From Coniella vitis (lineage: Eukaryota; Ascomycota; Sordariomycetes; Diaporthales; Schizoparmaceae): a stretch of 64,000 nucleotides of DNA. Below are positions 35,237 to 48,758 of the stretch, piece after piece. Each line of letters begins with the position of its first letter. The stretch's first letter is position 1. Position numbers and translations under genes: made by a program. Below the pieces are notes generated by a model that was given only the letters and a program-made list of their open reading frames with translations, made no database searches and had not been told where the DNA came from. The stretch spans positions 1,054,001 to 1,118,000 of the forward strand of contig WUJK01000007.1 in the NCBI GenBank assembly GCA_011317545.1, in the 5' to 3' direction.

Positions 35237-38200
35237 GTTATAAGCCCGGATACAAGCTAAACGGCTGGAATCTCCTTTTCTTAAGTAAACGTATAAGCTT
35301 ACTAGTCGAAATTACTTTTATTTAATATCTTTAATCCCTAATAACGGCGTAAATCGACTATCTAAGCTATAAGGACCTACTTTTCTTACGATAGCTTTAG
35401 AGGACTTTGAATATTAGGTAAAATATACGGATTCTATTACCTTTCCGGTATAGTACGCTACGCTTAAGGCCTATTATTAGCAAAAAGGTATCTAATCCGA
35501 TATAGACCCTAAAGACCCTAATATATAAATAACTAGTCTAAGTATACCTATATAAGTATAATCGGATAAAATACTATACGGAGGTCTTCTTAACGATTAT
35601 AAGAAGACTTATAATAACTTAGATAAGGGATTCGTACCTCCGATATAGGAATAACGCTAGCGATTCTATAATAAATAGGTCCGAAACTACTAAATCGGTC
35701 TATCGGCCGAGAAGGAGAAGAAAATAGCTATCGAAAAGATCGCTACCTAGATTAATAAGACGGTCCTAGACTCTCTACTTTAGCCTATTCGTATAAACCT
35801 CGCTAAAACTAAAGGTTAATAGATACTTAAGGACCTTATAAAGAAACTAAAAGAGGAACTATTACCTTCGGATACTATTATATAAAACTTTATTTACTAA
35901 AAATATCTTATAGTTCTCGAGAAGGCTAAATATCCGACTTTAGCCTCTAAATAGCTAAACGAGTATATATAGGCGTATATTTAAGCTAAAGTAAATAACC
36001 TCCCTAAGGCTACGGGAATATATACTATAAAGCTATTCCTTATAGCTATTTAGTATCGCTTAGCTCTAGACTAGGTAATTCGAATACTATAGGATTATAT
36101 TATAAACTAAGCAATTAGTAAGGACGTTTTATCTATTAAGTACTACTCTAAGGCTTATTCTACCCTTCTCTTAATCGATTTAATCTCTAGTAAAGGGTTA
36201 AAGATAGGTATTAATATATTTAGTACGCTAATCTATACTAACTCGGTATAAAATAGTAATTCCGGTAAATCCTCTATTAATAAAAAGTATCTAGATTATA
36301 AGTATCTATATAAAACTCTATCTTATTACTATAGCTAGTAATTATAAACCTATTAGCGGCTTAGATAGGTATATAATAGAATAAAACCGGATAACGTAGA
36401 AGCTATACTAAATAAGAAAGAGATTTACCGTATATAGTAGAAGTTAGGACTAAGGTAATATAAATACCTTATTAGTAAACTTATTACGAAGAAGTAGCTA
36501 CCTAACAGCTAAAACCTACTAGACTTTCCTAATTTAGGTAGTTCGGGCCGATTAGGGTAAACGAATAGTAATAATAAAGATAATAAATATACGGGAGGAT
36601 ACCTCGAAGGATAAACGGGGCTTAAAACGCCTATATACTCTATTTCTTTATATCTTTTCCTTTAGTTATACTATATTTAATACGTATATTTATATAAAGT
36701 ATAATATATATAGTCTCTTTATCTTAGTTATTATAATCCTATTTAGCCTAGATTATAATAGTAATTAACTTAGACCTACTCTTTTAGAACTAGTTTAATA
36801 GAGCCTTCTCTATAATTAAGGAAGGCTACTATAACCTCTTATAAAGCACCGTTTTAGATAATTATAGAGCTATATACCTTATTAATAGTATTTTACTTCT
36901 AAAGGATAGGTTATTTATCCCTAAAGATAACGGTATAACCGTTAATATAGGTAATACCTTATTCCTAGTTAAGGGATATAATATACGAATTATTAAACGG
37001 TACCTTAATAATAAAATATATAACCTTATTCTTAAAAAGGTATATTTAGTAAAAGGTTTTTATATAAATATTATCTCTAAAGCGTTATTAGCTAAAAGGG
37101 GAGTTTAGTACTATAGTTTTAATTATACGTTACGTTTAGGCGATTTAAGCGATAATAAAGTTCTAATAACCCTAAAAAAGCATTTTAACTTAGCTTTCTT
37201 TAAATATATTCTATATTACTCCTTCTATCTATTATTACCTACTTTTATTCCGTTTAGTAAAGCCGGTATATTATATCTACCCGTTTCGAATTTACTATTT
37301 TATTTATCTTTTAATCTATTTAAAGACCGAGAGGACTCGGAGTACCTATAATATTTACGTTTAGGCTATTTAGGTATATAAGTATTATAAAAGCTAGTCT
37401 AATAAGCCCGCGGAGTTAAAATAAACGGTATACAAAGACTAAATTATAAATACTATACGAAAGCGTTCCTAACTCGGGTTATATACCGAGGACTATCTAA
37501 GAATACTAGCCCTAGGCCCTTTTAGAGGGTTTACTAGGATATATTTACGTTTTACCCGGGTATAGGAGGGGCTAGGTATATAATAGTATTTAAGGACGAG
37601 TTCTTAGGCAAATTCTTTATCTCTATAGCTATAGATAAGATAGGACCGACGGTTTTTAGCTTAATTCGTAACTTTATCGCTTAGGTATACTAGTAGTTTT
37701 AGCTTAACGTATATAAAATCCGCTAAGACGGTAAAGCCGCTATTTTATATATAAACTATAATATAGCCTATATATAATAATACTAGGAGGTAGGAATCGA
37801 GCTTAAAGTAACCCCTTTATATATAAAAGAGTTTAATAGCGTAGCCGAGAAAGTAGGGCGCGAATTAATTAAGAAATAATTAGTAATACTATTATCTATA
37901 AACCTACTATCTTATCTATAGCCCGAAGCGATAAAAATAGCAGCCTATTTATATAATATTAGCTTAGCGGTAATAAAATATTAATAGTCCCTAAATAGTC
38001 TATTTAAGGGATAGTTCTATCGGAATATACCGATAATACTACTAGATAAGGACCTTCGCCCTAACTAGAGCTATATTTATACCTATAGCTATTATACCTA
38101 TATACTTAGAGTAGAGAGAGAAGTAGGAAACTTTAGGAAAGAGATAAAAACGGCGGAATATATATATATTAGATATCTTATAGGCTATATCGCCTTAAAT

Positions 38201-38271
38201 ATCTTTAGAGTATAAATACCCTCTATAGATATAATATATATAATAAGGAATATTTAATTTAATAAGATAGT

Positions 38272-38460
38272 TGTGACGGGCTGGCCCCTGTGGGGCTCCA
38301 GGAATTGACTAGCGTTCCTGCGGCCGTCTCCGACGTACGGAACCTTTCGCTTAGGCGGTTGAGGCAAAAGGTACGCAATCTTCTGAACACGTTTCAGAAG
38401 ATCTAGTCAACTTATCAGGCACGTCAGGGCGAAGGCAATATCACAGGTGGGCCTGTGACA
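38272..38460 (-). repeat. GC-normal solo LTR with ATAGT target duplication
   Basis: A 189-bp block of ordinary base composition, rich in CpA and TpG, sits inside strongly RIP-mutated Copia sequence. It is bounded by ATAGT at 38267-38271 and 38461-38465. Read on the minus strand it starts TGTCACAGGCCCACC and ends GTCACA, so it has LTR-type TG...CA ends. The start resembles that of the Gypsy LTR (TGTTACAGGCCCACGGG). The best reading is a solo LTR of a related family. A non-autonomous element with imperfect inverted ends is an alternative. Confidence 0.75.
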
Positions 38461-40103
38461 ATAGTCTTCTATAACCCGTTAAAGGAGAGGCTTAAATAGC
38501 CCCTTCCTAATTATAAGTTCGAGAAAATATTATTATAGGAGATAAAACTAGAGGAGATTTTAGATACTTTATATATTTAAATAGATATAGGAGAATATTA
38601 TACCTTCCTGTCTTAAGCAACCGACTTAAACCTATATATAATATACGCTAACGTTAATCCGCCCTTAGAACTAAGGGGTAAATAGCCTTATATAGATAGT
38701 TTAGAAGGTATTCCGAACTAGATTATAGAGGATATACCTATACCTAAGTTAAGTATAGAGAACTTATAACTCTCTAATCGCTACTAAAGCTTAGATAACT
38801 ATATTTAGTTATAATAAAGCAACGCCTTTATATATATATAAACTTAAATAAACCCTATTAATAGCGATACTAAGGTAGATAAAGACCCTACTAGCTTTAT
38901 AGCTAGAAAAGATAAATAATCTATAGATATAAACCCTATTAGCGATATATAACTCGCTAAGATAGATAAATTACCCCTTAAAGTCGAAGAACCGCTAAAG
39001 CGTTAATTATTAATATATAACGAGGATTACTAATCTAAGCCTTAACTATAATAACTATTACTTATAAATAGCCGAGATAATCTAATTAATTAGAGACGTC
39101 TAATTACTAGAACCGAGGAGGATATATAATAGGATATTCCGCCCTTTTTACAGAGATCTAATAAATAGAGAGTACTAATATAAAGGGTATTTAAATAAAC
39201 GCTTATTCGTAGGTATAAAAGAAAGAACTCTAAGCTACTTAAGCTATTTATCCGAAGGCCGTTCGCCTTTATAAGCGTATTTCACCCGTTTAAGCGATAA
39301 TAAGCTTATTTAGCTACCGTACTAGTAGATATATAGCCGGAACTAGACGTAAGATATATTATATTATATACTATATTTACAGCAGCGGTTAACGCTAATA
39401 ATACGCCTAATTAGATATAGGATAAAATTACTAAGTTTATATTATATCCCTAGTATATTAATAACCTACCTAAAGAGCTATTAAACTAGGTATAAGCTTA
39501 GAAGTTACCTTTCCGCGATTAATAGTTTAAGGCTATAAGAAAGGAGATATATTAGTTAACGACTATATACGTATAAGAGAAAGTCGATAGGGCGAAGGTA
39601 TATAATAAGCTATTACCGCTTAAGTAGGTATTTCGCTATAAAATAGACGGTAATAGTATCCTATCCTCGTTTAAAATACGGATTTATATAAAAGGAGATC
39701 TATAGGATACTAATATCCTCGATACCTATGCTATAATACTTATAATACGCGCTTTTCGTATACTTATAGCTATTACGGCTTAAAAGGACCTAGAGGTAGA
39801 TTAAATAGATATAACCGGAGCGTTCCTTAATACTAATAGAGAAGGATAAGAGGAAGTATATATTAAACTACTAAACGGATTTAAAATTATCGATAAAGTC
39901 GCTAAGTTAAAGAAAGTACTCTATAATTTATACGATTCGCCCCTTATATAGTATAAAGACCTTTATAATACCCTTAGAGAACTTAAGCTTAAGCCGTCGT
40001 CTAAAGAACTATATATATTTAAAAGCAAAGATAATAAGATTACTCTATTATTCTATATAGATAATATTTTAATATTTTATCTATAGTTAGTTAAGGCAGA
40101 AGC

Positions 40104-40442
40104 TGTTACAGGCCCACGGGTAAATATACGGCTTCGGTATACTAGGGCATGAAGCCTTAGTTAGTATATTCCCTTCTCGTCTGGAGACTGGTATTATATA
40201 AGCGCTAAACAAGAGCGTCTCCCGAGCAGCTTATAAGCCGTACAAAAGACCATCGATAAGAGGACCCGTATCGACGGTAGACCTATGGAAAACTCTATCT
40301 ACGGGTGGATTCTAAACGTAAGAGCTACTTAAGAGCAGCTCTCGCGCTGCTATATAGATATTATTCCTACTTCTCTCCTTAAGTTAGTTAATAATAGAAA
40401 TTAGGATCGAAACTATAAACGCTCTCTCGATACCTATTTATA
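40104..40442 (+). repeat. Gypsy copy 1, 5' LTR
   Basis: 339 bp, from TGTTACAGGCCCACGGG to CTATTTATA. It is less mutated at its start than the 3' LTR of the same copy, which reads TATTATAAGCCTACGGG at the same place. Confidence 0.92.
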
Positions 40443-40454
40443 ATTAACTAACTT
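40381..40454 (+). promoter_or_regulatory. Tf1-like self-priming signal of Gypsy copy 1
   Basis: The 12 bases directly after the 5' LTR (40443-40454, ATTAACTAACTT) are the exact reverse complement of AAGTTAGTTAAT inside the LTR (40381-40392). In Tf1/sushi-type chromoviruses the 5' end of the RNA folds back on such a primer-binding site and primes reverse transcription without a tRNA. If the same holds here, transcription would start at about 40381. Confidence 0.7.
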
Positions 40455-40699
40455 TATTTCTACCTACCTTATATATCCAACGGTATTTATATACTTATTT
40501 AGTATATAACCTTAGGATATTATACCCTTATAACGAGCAATTCGGGCAACTCCCTACCTAAGCGAATAACGATAATAATAGTATAATAATAACTATATAA
40601 TAGATAATTACTTAAATAATAGAAGAGTAGTAGTATATTATTAAAAGAATAGTATAATAGTAGCGCGAAGATAGTATACGAAACCTAGAAGCGCTTATA

Positions 40700-43600
40700 G
40701 TATAACTTATATAAATCGAATAATCCCGTAGCTTACTATTATAGGAGCTACTAATAAGTATTAGTAATATAATAGTTAAATACCCTAACCTAGCACCTAA
40801 CGAACTAGAAGATACCTATACCCCTACCTCCTAAGATATAGAAGACGCTAATATCGACGTAGATAAGGCCCTAGAGAGTATAATTATACCTAAACGTAAG
40901 CCCCTTTCTTAACTAGCAAACTTTAAGGGTATATATACTTAATTCCTAGCTTAGGAGCGTATTATAAGGTATAAACTCGTCCGAGATATTTACTTTATCG
41001 GGAATTATATAGATAAGTTCTAAGAAATCTATAAGTACCTAAAGGGAGATATAAAGGTTATAGCGAGGAGCTATTATATTATAGGAAGAGAATACGGCCT
41101 TTAGAAACCCTCCTTATTCCTATAATAGCTCTGCTATCGATATTATAATAAGAACTATATTATCGCTACTTCTTAAAAGCTTAGGAGCTTTATTTAGAAG
41201 AAAGGCTAATCCTTCCCTAACTTCTTCTCCTAATAGGAGAAGTTATTAATAGACTCCGGCGGTATAGAATAGCCGGATTTAGCTAAGTTAACGTACCTAA
41301 AGGGCGCTATTAATAGCGTATTACGTATATAGCTTATTAGTATAGAAATACCGTCGATATATAACGATTAGGTAAAGAAAGCGTTCTATATCTCGGCTAA
41401 GCTAGAAAGCTATATTACTATCTGAGATAATAGCTATACTTTACCTTTAAGCTATTTATCCGGAGCTACGGTATAGCGCTTTAGGATAACCTAATAAGCG
41501 GGAGGAAACGGATAAAAACCGTAAAACCCTTATATAGATCCCGATAGGGATATAGCTATAACTAGTATTAACGCTCTATAGGCTAATAAATAGCGCGCGA
41601 GGTAGGTTAATTAGGCGGAGATTAAGCGTAGGAAAGAGTAGGGACTCTATTATAGGTACGGACGTTCGAACTATAAAATCGCTTATTGCCCCTTCCTACC
41701 CGCGCGCCCGCCTATTAGCTTAAGAGCTATACGGGAGACGGATATTAATATTACCGATATTAACCTTATCGACCTTAATAATACTACCGAGGAATAGGAG
41801 GAAAACTAGCTATTCCTATATAGAATCGTATATAGGAGCTTATAAGTCTTAACTTTAGCTTATAAGAAGTAAAGTATTAGATAAATAGGAATTATTTTAT
41901 AATAGACCTATTCTATAATTTAACTCTATTTATCCTAGTATTTATTAATTCTAGTTATAACTATTATTCTGCTATAAGCGAGACGCTCGTACGTAAGTTA
42001 AGACTTCCGTATATATCTATCCCGCCTAGGACCCTCTATTAATTATTAAGGGAGAGAATATCGTATAAATAGCCCGTTATCCGCTATATAACCTACCTTA
42101 ATATAAACCTAGATAGGTATTTATATCGTATTTAGGCCTATATAATCCCCCGCCTTTAGTATAACCTTATTTTAGGAAAACCTTAAGTAGAAAGAGAGAG
42201 GGTAATATATATAGCTTATAAGCACCGCCTAAGTATCGGACGAATAAAAGGATTAAAGGTTTAGGAGCGAGGATATAGCCTTAAGAACTTTAATTATACG
42301 TTTATTAATACCCTTACTATCTAGAGCAAAGTTTAGCGTATAAAATACTTAAATACCGCTTAAATAGCGTTTTTTAGTATTATAATAGCCGATATTATTA
42401 AGGCCTTATTACCGAAAATAGAATCTTCGGTTAATAAGAAACTCCCCCTAGAGTATTACGAGTTCCGGAACCTCTTTAATAAAGATATAGCTTCTATATT
42501 ACCGCTATATAGAGAGGGAGCGGATTATAAGATTCGGCTATATAAGAAGGCGGATAGGTTTACTATAAACGCCTTATAGAGCCCGTTATACGGGATATCT
42601 AGAGAAGAACTTATCGTACTAAGGAAGACTCTTACTAAGCTACTCGATATAAGCTATATTAGAGCTAGTAGCTCTTTAATAGGAGCTCCTATAATCTTTA
42701 TTAAGAAACTAGGGGGCGGCCTTCGTTTTTATATAGATTATTATATATTTAACGCTATTTCGGAAGCCGACCGCTACCCGCTCCCCCTTATTAAAGAAAC
42801 CCTATCTAATATCGTAAATACTAAATATTTTACTAAGCTCGATATATAAGTAGCGTTTTATAAGCTTCGTATTAAGGAAGGAGATAAATAGAAGACCGCC
42901 TTTCGTATAAAGTATAGCCTCTTCGAGTAGCTAATAACCCTATTCGGATTTATAGGCGCTCTTGTAACGTTCTAGCGTTATATTAATAACGCTCTACGCC
43001 CTTACCTAAATATCTTCTATTTAGCTTATATCGATAATATTCTAGTATATACCGATAATACGGCTAAAAACTACCGAGCAAAGGTAAAGCTAGTATTACG
43101 CGCTCTTAAAGTAATAGGTCTAAATCTAGATATCGCTAAGTACGAATTCGGCGTAACCGAGATAAAGTACCTAGGCTTTATTATCGAAGCGGGGGTAGGG
43201 ACTCGTATAAACCCCGAGAAGGTATACGCTATACGCGATTAGGAGGCTCCGAAGACGGTTAAGGGAGTCTATAGCTTCCTAGGATTCGTAAACTTCTATC
43301 GTTAGTTTATCGCTAATTATTCCGAAATCGTAGGGCCCCTTTTAGCCTTAATTAAAAAAGGGGTCCTATTTAGGTTCGGGGAATAGGAAGAAGCTATATT
43401 CGAATAGCTAAAGCGTTTTTTTTATTAGTAAGCCTATACTCGCTTAATAGGATCCGGATAAGGAGATAGTATTAAAGGCGGATTATTCTAGCTATTCGTT
43501 AAGCAGCTACCTCTCTTAGAAGGATAAGTACGGTATCCTCCGCCCGATAGTATATTACTCGCGCTACCTAAGCCCCGCGGAGTATAACTATAAGATCTAT

Positions 43601-45480
43601 AATAAGGAACTACTAGCCGTTATTAATTACTTAAGAGTATAGGATATAAAGCTTAGGGGTATTATACTATTATTTATAATTTACTCGGATTATAAGAACC
43701 TCGAATATTTTATAATATTATAGCGTCTTACCGAGAGGTAGGTCCGCTAGTCCGAGACGATAGCTCGTTTTCGATATTACTTAGTTTACCGCGCGGGAGC
43801 AGCTAGCAAGCGTTTAAACGCCCTCTTAAGGAGGGAGCAGGATATACTATATAATATATCTAACGAACGCCTTACCGATAGATAAATCCAGCTTTTACTA
43901 TTAATAAAGATAAGCTAAATTATAGTATATAATAAGCTATTACTAATAGGTAGCGAGGTTTTTATATAAAAGGAGCTCTAGCGCCTATAGGATAATATTA
44001 CCTTACGTAATAAGGTATACTCCTAGCTTATAGGCGTAGTTTATAAGGGTAAACGCTCTTTTCCCCCTTACCTACGGATATCCGAAGGTAAGCCTATTAA
44101 GGTATCTATAGCGGAGTACTCGATCGATAAGAAAGGATTACTTAGGTTCCGTAAATAGCTTTAGTTACCCGATTAGGAACCCTTATATACTAAACTAATA
44201 TAAAGTATCTATAATTCCACCTTATCTAGCTACTTAGGAAGGGATACTACTATTACGATAATAATAAGGGGCTATTTCTAGCTAGGTATATACCGTAGTA
44301 TTCGGCGGTTTATACGAAATTACGATATCTATAGACGTAAGACGGTATAGAGGTATTAGAGGAAGGGCCTTCTTAAGCCCCTATTAATGCCTAAGCGGGT
44401 ATAAAGCGAGTTATCCGTAGACTTTATAATCGACCTCCCCTATAAGGACGATATAAGAGAGGCTTATTTAATAGTAATTACGGACCGACTAACGAAAGCT
44501 ATTATACTCGAAGCTATATATAGTATAAGCGCGGAAGTATATATAGAGCGGTTCTTATACTATTACTAGCGGTTCTATAGTTTCCCTAAGGTAATAGTTA
44601 ATAACCGAGGCTCGAACTAGGTAGGAGGGTTTTAGCGCCGATTATATAAGCTTATAAAGATAAAGCAGCGCTTAAGCACCGCTTTCTACCTATAGATAGA
44701 TAGAGCTATAGAAAGGGTAAACTAAGAGGTTATAAACTACCTCCGAGCGTTCGTTATATATATATAAGTAGATTAGCTAATACTCCTACCTAACGCTTAA
44801 CTAGCTATTAATAATAGGGATACTAATATAATTAGCCTTAGCCTATTTTTTATTCTATACGGCTACTATATAGATCTAATCGAATAGGTAGAGTATAATA
44901 CGTTACTAGCGTAAGTACTTAGAGTTTAGGCCGAGAACTTCGTCTAATAGCTTAAAGATATAACTATTTTCGCTTAAGCTATAATAGTAATTATATAGTA
45001 ACGAATAGAAGAATCTACGAATAAGTTATAAGTAGTTATAAAGCGGCTTATTAAGGGCGATAAGGTTTAGCTCTCCCTATAAAATATTATTACTAACCGC
45101 CCTTTAAAGAAGTTAGCCTAGCTATACGATAAGTATATTATAATATACGTTATTAGCCCTTATATAGTAGAATTAGATATCCCGCCGGGTATTTACCCTT
45201 ATTTCTATATAGATCTCCTAATTCGAGCTATATAAGACCCGCTCCCGTTATAGGTATAGAGGGAATACCGGCTTAACCCTATTATAGTTAAAGAGGGAAA
45301 GAAACCCGAGTATTAGGTAGAAAGTATTATTAGAGTACGTAATAAGCTATATAAAGGCCGCGCGAAAATAAACGAAACGCTATAATATAAAGTCCTAATT
45401 AAATAGGTCGGATAGGATTAGCTAGACTAGCAGCCGTTATCTAAATTTAAAGATATAATTACTCTTAAGGAGTTTAAGTA
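40700..45480 (+). pseudogene. Gypsy copy 1 gag-pol remnant with chromodomain
   Basis: Read through TAA/TAG on the plus strand. A zinc-knuckle region lies at about 41.64-41.71 kb, ending CPFLPARPP. A protease-like stretch is at 41.94-42.03 kb. RT at 42.68-43.2 kb shows GGGLRFYIDY and YIDNILVYT (the box has N for D). Next are an RT/RNase H linker with YLGFIIEAG, RNase H at 43.47-43.9 kb and an integrase core at 44.4-44.9 kb (VDFIIDLPY, ITDRLTKA). A chromodomain at about 45.38-45.48 kb has the YKVLIK-x-VG-x-D-x-LD-x-QPLSKF pattern, where each x is a stop that fits an ancestral Trp. Start and frame joins are not resolved. Confidence 0.82.
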
Positions 45481-45597
45481 ATATTATAGTAGCGCTATAA
45501 GTTATAATAGCCTAAAGTTATAGAAAAGAAGAGCGGGGAAATTAAGTATTATAAATAAAAAGAAAACTATATATAAAATACGCGCTAATATAACTAC

Positions 45598-46668
45598 CTA
45601 TTTATCCTTACTTACCTCCTCTTTACTACTAAAATTACTCTCCTTAATTTTACTAGAATAAGGGTTATCGTTAATACTACGCTTTATTTTAATACTAACT
45701 AAGCCCTTACCCTTATTACCCCCCTTTATAAGCTTTACTAATAGGTCGGTAATATCCTCTAGCGCTACCGCCTAGCGGCGTATAAGCTTACGGCTATAGC
45801 GCTAGTATAAAGTTAGCAGGATACGAGTAGGGAAGGAGCAGTAGGTACGTACGCTATAAGTACGCTTATTATTTAATAACCGGACCTCGTTATAGCTAGC
45901 TTAAGTCTTACCTAACTTAGGTAGGTAGTCGCGGGTACGGTATACGGCGAGAGCGGCGAGGGCCTAGGGGCGGAGAATACCTAAAGTATATAAATACGAG
46001 AAGGTATAAATAGGGAAGGAGTAATATATACTAGGGTTAGAAGTATCGTAAGTAAGGGAATAGTTAATTATAGTAATAATAGTAATATATATCTCGTCGG
46101 TCTAATAAAGGGGGGTATAGGAGTAGCCGGAGTTTTTACCCTTCTTATTTATCCTATAGGGGAAATAATAGGCGCCGGCTATAATAATTAGTAAGCTATA
46201 AAGAAGTAGGGGAAGCGCTATTTACTAATACTATATAGGTAAAGGGAGAGGGGGTTTTTAAAAGCCCTTATAATATAAGGTAGGTATTATTCGTCCCTAA
46301 TACCCTTAGGGAGGGTAATATAAGGTTAGAGCTATAGGTTAATAGCGATAATACTCTAAATAAGCTTATTAACGGCCTTATCGAGCTAGGCGGCGGTAGG
46401 GGTAAGGATAATAGCGGTAGGAATAGCGGTAAGTATAATAGGAGTAGTTATAGCTATAGCTATAGGTATTACCGCTATAGGAGTAGCTATAAAGCTTATA
46501 ATAATAATAGGGGCGGCGGCGGTAGGTATAGCGGTAGGAGCCGCGCTAGCTTACTTAGAGCGAGTAGTAATATTTATACTACTAATAGAGCTAAGTATAA
46601 ATAGAGGACGAATAGGGAAGGCGCGATACTTACCTTATTATTATAGGGGTTAGTTTCGTATAACTTAT
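45598..46668 (-). pseudogene. antisense accessory gene remnant of Gypsy copy 1
   Basis: Counterpart of the gene at 49456-50526 in copy 2, on the strand opposite to gag-pol. Coordinates come from mapping through the LTR edges, so they may be off by a few bases. Both intron donors are visible: GTAAGTATCGCG early and, later, GTAAAT (GTAAGT in copy 2). The second intron still has TACTAAT followed by TATAG. The segment is about as mutated as pol. No family was recognised. Confidence 0.6.
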
Positions 46669-47026
46669 AAAGGCTTTAGTTTAATTAAAAGGAAGGAATA
46701 ACCCTTAGAATAGGGGTTAAGGGGGTATTTATACTTTTTTAAGGCTTTAAGAGTAAAGATATTACGTTTATAACCGCTTACTAAGTTAAGGGCGTTATTA
46801 TTATTTTATTAACGAATAATAAGCGGTAGAACTTATAGATTCGCCGAGAGCTAGGTTAAAGGGAGCTCCGCGGATATAAGACTCCTTTTATACTTATTAG
46901 GTATAAGGATAAGGCTCCTTTAATAGGGTAAGCGGGTATAGTAATATCGTATCGTTATACTTTTTAGGTAGTTATTATACTATATACGGCTTTATAAGAG
47001 GGCGTTCGGCTTAAGCGGGGGGGTAA

Positions 47027-47365
47027 TATTATAAGCCTACGGGTAAATGCACGGCTTCGGTATACTAGGGCACGAAGCCTTAATTAGTATATTCCCTTCT
47101 CATCTAGAGACTAGTATTATATAAGCGCTAAATAAGAGCGTCTCCTAAGCAGCTTATAAGCCGTATAAAAGACTATCGATAAGAGGACCCGTATCGACGG
47201 TAGACCTATAGAAAACTCTATCTATAGGTGGATCCTAAATATAAGAGCTACTTAAGAGCAGCTCTCGCGCCGCTATATAGATACTATTCCTACTTCTCTC
47301 CTTAAGTTAGTTAATAATAGAAATTGGGATTAAAACTACGAACGCTCTCTCGATGCCCGTTTATA
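47027..47365 (+). repeat. Gypsy copy 1, 3' LTR
   Basis: 339 bp, the same length as the 5' LTR and colinear with it, ending CCCGTTTATA directly before the second GAAGC. The terminal TA is best explained as CA changed by RIP. Confidence 0.92.
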
Positions 47366-48758
47366 GAAGCAATAAGGATTAAAGAGGGTATTACCGAGGC
47401 GTACGATATCGTTAACTAAGGATTAGCCGAATAGTTCCTAGGTATCCGAATAGTATATAACCGAAGTAAAATAATTATTCGCCTTCTTTATAATACCTAT
47501 ATCGAAAAGGTAGCTAAAAAGTTCGGTTTAACGGATATACTAGTATTTCTACCCTACTTATTAATCTCGCCCTTCGCTAAACTTAAAAAGAATATAAGCA
47601 AGGCTACGAAGGAAGAGATAAAGTTATATTAAGAGAAGATCGGTTCTATCCTTTATATAACTATTATACTACGCTTAGATATAGTATTTATATACTTATT
47701 CCTTTCTCGTTTCCTTATAAACCTAAGTTAAGTATATTATAAGGCTACCGATTAGGTAATTAGATACCTCTATAGAACTAGATTCCTAGGTATTTAGTAT
47801 AGTAGTATAGCTCCTAAAGTATAAGTATTATATATATCGGGAGATTCGTCCTTCGTAGATAATATAAAGGACCGAAAGTCTATATTTAGATATATATTTA
47901 TACTATTCGGGGGTATAATCGCTTAGAAATTAAGCAAATAATCTATAATCGCTATATCTACTATAGAGGCGGAGCTTAATACCCTATCTTTAACGGTAAA
48001 GGAAATAATAGCATTTAAACGCCTACTTCGAGATATCTCTATAGACCTTAGGGAGATATAGAATATCTACTATAATAACTAGCAGACGATACGGCTAATA
48101 ATAGCTAAATACGAGAAAATTAGTATAAAGCTTAGGTATATTAATATTAGTTAACTATAGCTTAAATAGGAGTATTAAAAAGGTATATTTAAAGTTATAT
48201 ATTTGCTTATAAAATAGATACTAGCCGATAGTTTAATTAAACCGCTAGATCGAGCTTAATTTAAATATTTTAAAGCTTTCTTAAATCTTTAAGATTTAAC
48301 TATAATTATTTAAGTATAAAATAATTATAATATTATAATAAAATAATAAAAGGATATACTAAAAAACCCTTTTTTATTAATATAAATACTTAAACTCTAT
48401 ACTTTAAACCTTTAGCTTAGGGAGAATTTTATTAAGGACCTTTACTATCTCTAAAGTAGCTTTATCGTAAGTAATTCTCTATTCTCGCTAAGTAGAAGCT
48501 TTCTTATACGGATCGCGATCGTCCGAACTAGCCTATAAAGAAGTATTCTCCTCCCTTAAATAGGTCCTTTCTCCTTATAAGTTAGTATTCTCCTCTTATA
48601 AAGCGGTAATTTTATCTATAAATCGGGTCCTCTCTTATTTAAAACCGGCTATCCTAGTTTATAAACTCGCTTTCTCCTCCTCTAAAGTAAGATATATAAT
48701 CTTATAATCCTTAATATTATATATAAGCTCGTCTTTCCGCTTATTTAACTACTATCTA

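Larger units (their letters stand above)
40104..47365 (+). mobile_element. Gypsy chromovirus copy 1 (RIP-mutated), nested in Copia RT
   Basis: 7262 bp with 339-bp LTRs at both ends and the 5-bp duplication GAAGC at 40099-40103 and 47366-47370. It interrupts the Copia reverse transcriptase frame. Domain order on the plus strand is gag, zinc knuckle, protease, RT, RNase H, integrase, chromodomain, the order of Ty3/Gypsy chromoviruses. An extra segment of about 1.5 kb lies between the chromodomain and the 3' LTR and carries an antisense gene remnant. A G-rich polypurine tract (AAGCGGGGGGG, about 47013-47023) precedes the 3' LTR. Confidence 0.93.
35237..48300 (+). pseudogene. Copia gag-pol remnant, interrupted
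   Basis: Translated through TAA/TAG stops, the plus strand shows a gag region (about 35.6-36.6 kb) with a decayed zinc knuckle near 36.3 kb, where Cys has become Tyr by TGT-to-TAT change. Then come a gag-pre-integrase segment (about 37.1 kb), an integrase core (about 37.4-38.2 kb), reverse transcriptase (39.6-40.1 kb, with ITGAFLNT and YIDNIL in place of the YVDD box) and, after the Gypsy insertion, RT end and RNase H (47.37-48.2 kb, with STIEAELNTLS). It is split by the solo LTR at 38272-38460 and by Gypsy copy 1 at 40104-47365. Domain limits are approximate. Not functional. Confidence 0.8.

Noticed and set aside
38272..38460. DNA transposon (MITE) reading of the GC-normal insert
   Set aside because: The inverted ends match only partly, whereas TG...CA termini, the 5-bp duplication and likeness to the Gypsy LTR start favour a solo LTR.
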